DNA from: BP-464 sp045805505
GTDB lineage: Bacteria; Actinomycetota; Thermoleophilia; Solirubrobacterales; Solirubrobacteraceae
DNA: 64,000 nucleotides
Assembly (NCBI GenBank): GCA_045805505.1
Contig: JBJMLA010000072.1
Coordinates: 62,001-126,000 of the forward strand
Direction: 5' to 3'
Shown: positions 50,809 to 57,269 of the stretch, one piece after another
How the letters are laid out: each line of letters opens with the position of its first letter
How positions within the stretch are numbered: position 1 is the stretch's first letter
The notes under the pieces: model-generated
The model's input: the letters and a program-made list of their open reading frames with translations, nothing else
Databases searched by the model: none
What the model was told of the DNA's origin: nothing
Position numbers and translations under genes: made by a program

Positions 50809-52046
50809 GGCTGGAACTCGTCGCTGCCGCTGACTGGGGCGGCGGCCGGTGTCGTTGGTGCTGACGTCGACCCGGTCGTCCCGGGCCCGAACTCGGTGCT
50901 CCCTGTTGGCGTGGGGGAGGGCGGAGGGGCGGCCGCCGCCGGAACCACCTGGGCCTGCTGCTCGGTGCTGTGTCGGGGTTGGGGAACCGGCCGCGGCTTG
51001 GTGACGGTGGCTACCGGCACCGAGACGCGCGTGAGCCGTGACTTGGCCTTTGCCCGGTGCGGAGCGGGGGCGGCCGACTTCGGCGGCTTGGGACCGTCGC
51101 GAAGGCCAACGGTCAGGCAGACCACCGTGCCCCCGGTCAGGGCGAAGCAGGCCAGCGCCGCTTTCACGACGGCGCCCCCGCCCAGCGAGATGGCTCCCCC
51201 GACGCCGGCCTGCTCGACCGCGGCGCCGTGGCCGGAGAGTCGCGCGACCACATCGGCGAGCTGGTCGCGCACTGCAGCGAACCGCTCGGCGATGCCCAGT
51301 CGGAGCTGCGCGAGCCGGCTGTGCTGTGCGCGCTCGACGAGCAGCGGCAGCGGAATGATTGCGGCGACCTGCTCGAGTGCCGAACGGATCTCGGCCAGCA
51401 TCGCGCGGCAGGCGGGATCGTCCTTGAGCATCTGGCGCGCCTGACGGCGCTGGCGCGACGAGGCGAGGCCGGTTTCGCAGGCGAGCAGAAGGCTGCGCTG
51501 CCGTCGACGCCACTGAGCCAGGCCGGTCGACGATCCGTCGAGCGCGCGTTCGACGCAGGCGTAGGCCTCGGTGACGATCTTCTCCAGGCGCTTGGGCGAA
51601 ACGCCCAGCTCGGCCTGGATCTCCTTGGAATCCAGGTGGCGGTCAAAGCGCAACTTGATCGCCGCTGCTTGTCGCGGCTCAAGCGACTCGACGACCTGGC
51701 GGATCAAGGCCGCGTCAAGGCGGATCTCGATGTTCTCCTCGGGCAGCGCGGCCGGATCAAGCTGCTGCAGCAGCACCTGACTTGCCGGGTCGATCGCTTC
51801 GGGAGCGTTCTTGCGCAACCGGTCGCGAGCTCGTCGCCAGGCGATTGTCCGCAGCAGGCCGCCGAGGTTGGCGATCTCCTGACCCCGAGCCTGCAGCTCA
51901 AGCGCCTCGGCCCACGCCTCCTGATAGAGCTCCTCGTGATCCCGGATGCCGCGGAACTCGGCGTGCAGCATCGCCAGCACGGAGGAGCGATGAGCGAGGT
52001 ACTCGCGCTCCATCGTCTCTGCTGCCGTCGCTGTCGGTGGTGCCAT
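50805..52046 (-). CDS. ECF sigma factor fused to a membrane helix and Pro-rich tail
   Basis: 413 residues. The N-terminal 170 carry region 2 ('GIRDHEELYQEAWAEALEL', 'GGLLRTIAWRRARDRLRK') and region 4 ('SLEPRQAAAIKLRFDRHL', 'DSKEIQAELGVSPKRLEKI'). A helical middle is followed by one membrane helix ('VVKAALACFALTGGTVVCLT', about 305) and an outer Pro/Thr-rich tail. A sigma factor tied to the membrane in one polypeptide may be released by cleavage. It is coupled to the surface-protein gene. Confidence 0.8.
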   Translation of the reverse strand: MAPPTATAAETMEREYLAHRSSVLAMLHAEFRGIRDHEELYQEAWAEALELQARGQEIANLGGLLRTIAWRRARDRLRKNAPEAIDPASQVLLQQLDPAALPEENIEIRLDAALIRQVVESLEPRQAAAIKLRFDRHLDSKEIQAELGVSPKRLEKIVTEAYACVERALDGSSTGLAQWRRRQRSLLLACETGLASSRQRRQARQMLKDDPACRAMLAEIRSALEQVAAIIPLPLLVERAQHSRLAQLRLGIAERFAAVRDQLADVVARLSGHGAAVEQAGVGGAISLGGGAVVKAALACFALTGGTVVCLTVGLRDGPKPPKSAAPAPHRAKAKSRLTRVSVPVATVTKPRPVPQPRHSTEQQAQVVPAAAAPPPSPTPTGSTEFGPGTTGSTSAPTTPAAAPVSGSDEFQP

Positions 52047-52434
52047 CGGTATCCCTTGCCGAGCGGTTCCTGATGGACCCGCTCAATACCTATGTCGCGC
52101 AGGTGTGGAACAACCCACCCCCGTGTTTCTGTTCGCTCCCGAGAACAGTCAGGCGTATATAAACGCATGTGGTGGCTAAATGCGTCGATCCGGCTGGCCG
52201 CGGCTGGCCGCCAGTACCGGTTTCTAACCCCGCGTTCGCCGGAGCCCGCGATCGTGACCGTGCTGCGCGGCGGCTGCACCTAACTGGTTCCCGCTCCTCG
52301 TCAAAGCGGAAGCGGCGCCGCGCCCGAACCACGCTGATGCCGACGAGCGACGCCAAGATATCCGTCCTCCGACGATGCTGGCCGAGTCAAGGGCAGGGCA
52401 TTTTGATTGGACTAAGGCTCCTGACTGCCCGTCC
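52047..52434. other. intergenic region with one short hairpin
   Basis: 388 bases between the sigma gene start (minus) and the defence operon end (minus). It holds an AT-richer promoter-like part near 52090-52170 and one member of the hairpin family (CCGCT at 52291-52295 with AGCGG at 52305-52309). No gene seen. Confidence 0.5.
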
Positions 52435-54291
52435 TTAGCCTGGGTAGAAGCCTTGCCGGCCCTCACCGCCGGGGCCGCTGAAAACGTGAACTTTCGCGAT
52501 GCCGACGATCGCGTCCGGCGCGTCGATGTTCTCGATAACCACAGTCTGGCCGGCGTCGGTCGTGGTCGCGAGGTTGTAAAGCGAGGCCGTATGTACGTCG
52601 CGGGTCAGCTCTGGATCGGGCTCGCTGTCGGTGACGCCCTTGAAGTTATTGAGCGGTGTGTCGATGACCACGAAGCCGGGGTGCGGCCGGTCCTCGTCTA
52701 GGCAGTACCGCATGAGGCCGACGCTGAAGGCCGCGTGAGTGACCGCGCGAACGCCAGCGCCGTGTCCAGCGCGGGGCTGCCCGCCGACGATCAGGTCGTC
52801 GATATCCAAGCTGTAGGTCACGTCGGTGTAGAAGGGGAACTTCCACGCGTCGAGCAGCTGACCGACCTGCTCTGACAACTTTGACAACGCCGCCGCTTGA
52901 TGCTCAGGCCGGTATTTCGCCAACGGAGCCTTCTTGGCGGCTTCGGCCTCGGTTCGCAACCGGTTGAACTGATCCAGCTGCTCGAAGCGCAGCAGGTCCT
53001 TGCTCAGCTTGGCCCGGCGCGTAGTCAGAGTCTTGACCCGGTTTCGCGCACTGTGAGCGGTGGGGTTTTCCACCTGCCTGATCTCCGCGTCGAAATCCTT
53101 GGCGAGGTCCGTCTGGCGCCGCCATTCCTCGGCGGCACGTGTTGAGTCTTGCTCGGCATCCTTGACTGCTTGCTCCAAGTCATCCAGGCGAGGACGCAGC
53201 TTGCGGAGCTCCGCGGTGGCGGCATCGCGGATCTGCTGGAACCGGCCACTGTCTGGATGGCATTCCTCGCCACGCTCTGGCAGGGGCTGCTCACAGACAG
53301 GGCAGTGTGTGGGAGCCAGTTGCGCAAAGAAATGCCCGGCTTCTACCGCGAACTCCAGCCGAGCCAAGTCGGACTCGTAGTGAGTGCCCAGGAGGCCGAA
53401 ACGTTCGCGGATCTCACGGGCTTCCTGATAGCGGCTGCGGGCGTAGTTCGCTTCACTCAGGGCCTTGTTGCGACGCGCCATCAACCCTCGGACGCGTGCT
53501 CCGCTACTAGCTGCCAGCTCAGACACCTCTGACAGTTCTGCGTCGATCTCATCAATGGCCTGCTGCAGGTCGCCGCGAACTAGTTGCTGCTCGTTAATCT
53601 CGAGCCGCAGTCGCTCGATCAGCTTGTCGAGCACGACTAGTTCTTGAGCTGCCTTTTCGCGCATCTGCGCCGCATCGTTGAGCGCTTTCAGCTGGTCGGC
53701 GTCAGGCCCTTGTCCTGTGAGGAACAGATGAAAGAGCGAACGAGCGGCTGTCTGTTCGGTGTAGTTGGCTGGAACCACCGGCGACTGCTGGGTGATCGAT
53801 TCCTCTTCGTCGATCAGTACGAACGGTGCGACGGCGCGGAAGCTCAACACTTGGGTGCCGCCCCGCTCGTTCTTGACTACCTGCCACGTCGGGTCGAAGC
53901 CGGCCAGCTCGACCAATACCCCTGACAGGGTTTCCCGTGGCTTATTGGGATCGGCCTTCGCCTTGAGGGGGCGACCGGCTTGCTGGTCCCAGCCGTCTAG
54001 GGCGCCTTCAAAGAAGAGCACGTCCCCGGTGGTGTCCGCGAAGCGCCTAGAGATGACGTAGCGCTTTCCGGCCCGCTCAAGTTCGAGGTGCACTTCGTCA
54101 TAGCCGCTCATCTCCGGGATGGGCTGCGGCGCTCGCCCAGCACCCAAGGCGTAGTCGATGCATTCGAGGATGTGGGACTTGCCGGTGTCTGAATGACCGG
54201 TGATCAGCGTGAGGGTGGGGCCGAACTCAACCTCGGCTACTGGGCGCCCCGGCCCGACCACGCGCAGCTTGATCAGGCGTGGCCTATCCAT
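52435..54291 (-). CDS. ABC-3C system ATPase (Rad50/SMC-like)
   Basis: 618 residues. Walker A 'TGHSDTGKSHILE' at 32-39, long coiled coils at about 200-310 and 350-450, a zinc-hook-like 'HCPVCEQPLP' near 335, and Walker B 'GFVVIDTPLNNF' near the end. The pattern matches the DUF3732-type ATPases of ABC-three-component systems. It is the third gene after the nuclease and middle components, overlapping by eight bases. Believed to be an antiphage or anti-invader machine; the trigger is unknown. Confidence 0.88.
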   Translation of the reverse strand: MDRPRLIKLRVVGPGRPVAEVEFGPTLTLITGHSDTGKSHILECIDYALGAGRAPQPIPEMSGYDEVHLELERAGKRYVISRRFADTTGDVLFFEGALDGWDQQAGRPLKAKADPNKPRETLSGVLVELAGFDPTWQVVKNERGGTQVLSFRAVAPFVLIDEEESITQQSPVVPANYTEQTAARSLFHLFLTGQGPDADQLKALNDAAQMREKAAQELVVLDKLIERLRLEINEQQLVRGDLQQAIDEIDAELSEVSELAASSGARVRGLMARRNKALSEANYARSRYQEAREIRERFGLLGTHYESDLARLEFAVEAGHFFAQLAPTHCPVCEQPLPERGEECHPDSGRFQQIRDAATAELRKLRPRLDDLEQAVKDAEQDSTRAAEEWRRQTDLAKDFDAEIRQVENPTAHSARNRVKTLTTRRAKLSKDLLRFEQLDQFNRLRTEAEAAKKAPLAKYRPEHQAAALSKLSEQVGQLLDAWKFPFYTDVTYSLDIDDLIVGGQPRAGHGAGVRAVTHAAFSVGLMRYCLDEDRPHPGFVVIDTPLNNFKGVTDSEPDPELTRDVHTASLYNLATTTDAGQTVVIENIDAPDAIVGIAKVHVFSGPGGEGRQGFYPG

Positions 54292-54784
54292 CCCCGAGAG
54301 CCGTCCAGTCTGGACGCGTTTCCGTGATGAGCTCGTCGTCGCCGAATTGACGGTACGGGCGAAGTTCCTCGGCTAGTCGCTTGTCTTTCATCTGGCCGTA
54401 TTGCGCGATCACCCATTTGGCCCGCTCACGCAAACCAACCGCGTATGCAGAGTCGAATTGATCGGCCACAAATCGGCCTGCTGCCGTTGCTGAGTGGACG
54501 ATTCCGGACTTCAGGAATCGTTGGGCAATCAAGTCGCGGCTGCGCATGAGATCCAGGCCCTCACCGACCAACTGCCGACGCACCAGCAACTCGCCTCGGC
54601 GGGTCGGCGACTCTGGGTGCAGGCTGGCGGGCCCGCCTACGTCCGTGCTGTGCACCAGCATGTAGTCGAGGTACACGAGCGACTGGGTGTCGTACCCACG
54701 GGTGCCCGCCGCTGCCAGGAGGAACAGCGAACGCAGTCCTGACTCCAGCGGCGTGTTGAAAACAGCACCGCTCACTGCTTCCAA
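54284..54784 (-). CDS. ABC-3C system middle component (MC2-like)
   Basis: 166 residues. 'NTPLESGLRSLFLLAAAG', 'LDYMLVHSTDVGGPASLHPE' and 'RRGELLVRRQLVGEGLDLM' match the family called ABC-three-component middle component 2, a helical winged-helix-type adaptor. The C-terminus 'RERAKWVIAQYG' also fits. It bridges the ATPase and the effector component. Confidence 0.88.
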   Translation of the reverse strand: MEAVSGAVFNTPLESGLRSLFLLAAAGTRGYDTQSLVYLDYMLVHSTDVGGPASLHPESPTRRGELLVRRQLVGEGLDLMRSRDLIAQRFLKSGIVHSATAAGRFVADQFDSAYAVGLRERAKWVIAQYGQMKDKRLAEELRPYRQFGDDELITETRPDWTALGDG

Positions 54785-55845
54785 CGCACGGTGCCGTCGT
54801 TTGCCAGCTGGTGGCAGATGCCTTTGCGGTCCGCCACCTTCAACACCGGGGTAAGCGGATGGTCGTCGAGCTGCACCGCCGCAGCTTGTGCTGTGACGGC
54901 AAGCACTCGTGCGTAGCCGGACTTGAACTCGCTCCGCACCACCGGATCAATGCCGTCGTGAACCTGCTGCTGCAAGTCGCCGTACTGTTTGTGCTCGGCC
55001 ACCAGGACGTCCTTACTGAACTCGCGCAGCGACTCCGCACAGTAGAACTCGCGCCGGCTGCTGCGGAGATGTGATCCGTAAGTCTCGTCGGCCTCGATCG
55101 CGGCAAGATCGCCGACCGCGCCGGACGAGTCCTCGTCGTAGGCCTCAACCAAGCATTCGACGTATCCAAGCTCGTGGTCGGCAACCGTCGCTGGCGGTTT
55201 CATGTCTTCTGGGCGCGGCTTACTGAGTCCTCCGCCGAAGAAAATGGGGTAGATCTGCTTCCCCTGCAGCGAGAGGATGATCTCCTCGCCCTTGACGACA
55301 TCAAGCGCTGGGAATTGGAAGGTGTCTAGGTGAGCCTGAACGTCAGCAAGGGGGCAAAGCTGCTCGCCGAAGTTCGTCCAATCCTTTGCGATCCGAGCCC
55401 GCAGCTTCGTTACGTTGGCCAACAACTTGCGGGTTTGCTCGGAGACGCCCTTGGGCGCCACGAAGTAGTACCTACGAGGAACCGAGTAAGCGCCTTGATG
55501 CGTGTAGAAGATGAGCTTGATCAGTTCCTTGACCGCGTCCTGTGGACTGAGCGCTTTGGCGTAACGCTTGCACTGAAAGTTGTCCCAGTCTGCGTTGGGG
55601 CCGTCGTCGATATACGCGATGACATCTCGACCCTGGTCGCCGGTTCCGCCAACGGTCATGAGGCGCTTGTACCTGTCCCGCTGCGTCTCGTGCAGCCAGT
55701 GGAGGACTAGCTCCTCAACCTGTGTCGGCTCCATGTTCGACAGCCGTCGCATCGGCGACTGCGCCGCGCCTGCAAGCAACTCGCCGCTAGTCAAGCGCGG
55801 CGGCGGCGGGGGTTCGGGTAGCGGCTCTTCCTGGGCGGTAGACAT
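54772..55845 (-). CDS. ABC-3C system effector component with nuclease domain
   Basis: 357 residues. Residues 35-110 are a restriction-endonuclease fold ('VGGTGDQGRDVIAYID', 'WDNFQCKRYAKAL', the D...QxK motif). The C-terminal 150 residues ('EYPE'-less helical region with 'SLREFSKDVLVAEHKQYGDL', 'DGIDPVVRSEFKSGYARV') fit the ABC-3C C-terminal domain. It is the first gene of the operon. It presumably cuts invading DNA when the ATPase signals. Its nuclease motif resembles that of the STAND protein at 8385. Confidence 0.88.
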   Translation of the reverse strand: MSTAQEEPLPEPPPPPRLTSGELLAGAAQSPMRRLSNMEPTQVEELVLHWLHETQRDRYKRLMTVGGTGDQGRDVIAYIDDGPNADWDNFQCKRYAKALSPQDAVKELIKLIFYTHQGAYSVPRRYYFVAPKGVSEQTRKLLANVTKLRARIAKDWTNFGEQLCPLADVQAHLDTFQFPALDVVKGEEIILSLQGKQIYPIFFGGGLSKPRPEDMKPPATVADHELGYVECLVEAYDEDSSGAVGDLAAIEADETYGSHLRSSRREFYCAESLREFSKDVLVAEHKQYGDLQQQVHDGIDPVVRSEFKSGYARVLAVTAQAAAVQLDDHPLTPVLKVADRKGICHQLANDGTVRWKQ

Positions 55846-55970
55846 TGAGGCGGCTTTTGCGAAGCGTCGCCAGACTAATGGTGGGTCCTGACGCGAGGCG
55901 AAAACTTCTGTCCGGATACCGATCTGCGGTGGTGGACGACCGGAGTCGGCGTCGACTCATGAATCCCGTC

Positions 55971-56062
55971 TCCCCGCTTTCCATGCAGAGCAGGAGAGTC
56001 GTCCTGCTCTGAGGGTGCATATGGCCCAGAAGTCAGGACCGCTCTCGCTTTCCATGCGAAGC
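55971..56062. repeat. tandem pair of short hairpin repeats near the element end
   Basis: GCTTTCCATGCAGAGC (55976-55991) and GCTTTCCATGCGAAGC (56047-56062) lie 71 bases apart; each is followed by a GGGTGCA-ATGG stretch, giving two diverged units. They belong to the hairpin family seen at 24-25 kb and 35-37 kb. Confidence 0.55.
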
Positions 56063-56178
56063 AGCAGCGACGTGTTGGGTGCACATGGTCCCGCGCACTG
56101 GCCCAACTACTGGCCCAAAGAGCGACTCATCAGCTAGAATCCCAACAAGCGCGGGACGTTTGGCCGCTGTAGTTGACT

Positions 56179-56236
56179 CTCGAAAACCGTTGTGCCGGTA
56201 ACCCCGGTACCGTGGGTTCGAATCCCACCCCCTCCG
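56179..56236 (+). pseudogene. 3' half of tRNA-Ser(CGA), attachment-site scar
   Basis: From the anticodon loop CTCGAAA (56179-56185) the sequence gives a long variable arm, T arm GTGGG-TTCGAAT-CCCAC (56212-56228), acceptor strand CCCCTCC and discriminator G (56236). No CCA is encoded. The bases before 56179 (TGACT) cannot pair with ACCGT, and no GGAGGGG acceptor strand or D arm lies upstream, so only the 3' half is present. Tyrosine integrases often recombine at the anticodon loop, leaving this. Confidence 0.85.
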
Positions 56237-56250
56237 CTGCAGGACCGCGA

Positions 56251-56276
56251 AGACGCCCGAGTTCCGGGCGTCTTTT
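56251..56276 (+). terminator. rho-independent terminator after the tRNA-Ser fragment
   Basis: A 9-bp stem, AGACGCCCG/CGGGCGTCT (56251-56259 with 56265-56273), with a five-base loop and a T-run. It is the terminator expected of the original tRNA gene and survived integration. The next 280 bases to 56558 hold nothing recognised. Confidence 0.85.
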
Positions 56277-56558
56277 CGCTATCTGGGCTGATGCGCGCGG
56301 CGGAGATCTGCCGACCGATGTCATGAGATGGGAATCGGCGCCGATCGCGACCGATGAGGAAGTCTTCCTCGCCGCGCTCGGCGACTGGGCGGCGGGGTTC
56401 CGAGGAGTATCGACTCGGCGGACGATGGTCTTGTCTCTCGCACGCAGTGTGCGGCGACCGTGATCAGATCGACCGAGCGATGCGCTGCTGCGAGTTGCCG
56501 GCACGCGGGTGCTCTCGAGCCGCCCCGGATGTTGCCCTGCGCAGGCCGCCGCTATCTG

Positions 56559-56570
56559 CTTGTATACAAG
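56559..56570. promoter_or_regulatory. GntR operator palindrome
   Basis: CTTGTATACAAG is a perfect 12-base palindrome ending two bases before the GTG of the GntR gene. GntR/FCD proteins bind short palindromes of the TNGTNNNACNA type, so this is a likely autoregulatory site that may also control the downstream dehydrogenase genes. Confidence 0.7.
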
Positions 56571-56571
56571 T

Positions 56572-57267
56572 GTGTCAGTTCCTTTGCCCCGCATTCGGCG
56601 CGCCATCGAAGGCGCTCGAGGTCCGGTGTACGCCGCACTGCGCGACGCCGTCGTTCGCGGGGACTTCGAGCCGGGCCGTCAGCTGTCGGAGAACGAGCTT
56701 GCCGAGCAGCTCGGGGTGAGTCGCACACCGATTCGGGAGGCCTTGGTGCGCCTACGAGATGACCGGCTCGTGGAGATCTTTCCCCAGCGTGGCACGTACG
56801 TTTCACGGATCAGCGAGGCCGCGGTCTCCGACGCCCAGTTCATCCGTGAGGCGCTCGAGTGCGCCGCGGTGCGCCTCGCCGCGGTGCGCGCGTCGCCGCA
56901 GGACATCGCCGCGCTCGACGGCTTGATCGCTCGCCAGAAGGAGGTGCGCGACTCGGGCGACTTCGATCGCTTCTACGTCCTTGACGATGAGTTGCACGGG
57001 GCGCTGGTCGAGCTCAGCGGGCACGGCGTTGCCTGGTCGGTGGCGCAGCGCGCCAACGGCCATCTCAACCGCGTCCGGCGGCTGAGCCTGCCTCAGCCGC
57101 GCTATCTGGCCGAGATGGTGGCTGAGCACGAGCTGATCGTGGAGGGTCTGCGGCGCGCCGATCCCGACGCGGCCGAGATCGGCATGCGCCACCACCTGCG
57201 GATGGTCCTCTCGGCGCTGTCGGCCATCCGCGACGAGCACCCGGATTACTTCGACGAGGGCGGGTGA
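56572..57267 (+). CDS. GntR/FCD-family regulator of the pyruvate dehydrogenase operon
   Basis: 231 residues from a GTG. Winged helix: 'VYAALRDAVVRGDFEPGRQL', 'SENELAEQLGVSRTPIREAL', 'IFPQRGTYVSRI'. The FCD ligand domain follows, with metal-ligand candidates ('DDELHGALVELSGH', 'AEHELIVEGL', 'MRHHLRMVLSAL'). The stop overlaps the GTG before aceE. By analogy with PdhR and LldR, a pyruvate- or lactate-type ligand is likely but unproven. Confidence 0.85.
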   Translation: MSVPLPRIRRAIEGARGPVYAALRDAVVRGDFEPGRQLSENELAEQLGVSRTPIREALVRLRDDRLVEIFPQRGTYVSRISEAAVSDAQFIREALECAAVRLAAVRASPQDIAALDGLIARQKEVRDSGDFDRFYVLDDELHGALVELSGHGVAWSVAQRANGHLNRVRRLSLPQPRYLAEMVAEHELIVEGLRRADPDAAEIGMRHHLRMVLSALSAIRDEHPDYFDEGG

Positions 57268-57269
57268 CC

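Larger units (their letters stand above)
27186..56236. mobile_element. integrative conjugative element (right part; left limit unknown)
   Basis: Between the ardC leader and the tRNA-Ser fragment lie antirestriction, MobF relaxase, VirD4 coupling protein, a Tcp-type secretion operon and a defence operon. The right border is the tRNA scar at 56179-56236. I found no integrase and no intact tRNA-Ser, so the left border is unproven and may lie before base 1. The start given here is only the first clearly mobile feature. Confidence 0.7.

Noticed and set aside
55971..56062. A CRISPR array
   Set aside because: Only two diverged units with no regular spacers and no cas genes; better explained as hairpin repeats.
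56100..56236. A complete tRNA-Ser gene
   Set aside because: No acceptor 5' strand, D arm or pairing anticodon stem precedes the loop; only the 3' half exists.
1..56236. A tyrosine or serine integrase for the element
   Set aside because: No protein in the window shows the R...HxxR...Y or serine recombinase pattern; it is presumably outside the window.
56130..56606. Minus-strand frame with 'GVGFEPTVPGLPAQRF'
   Set aside because: This is the familiar antisense translation of a tRNA 3' half, not a protein gene.
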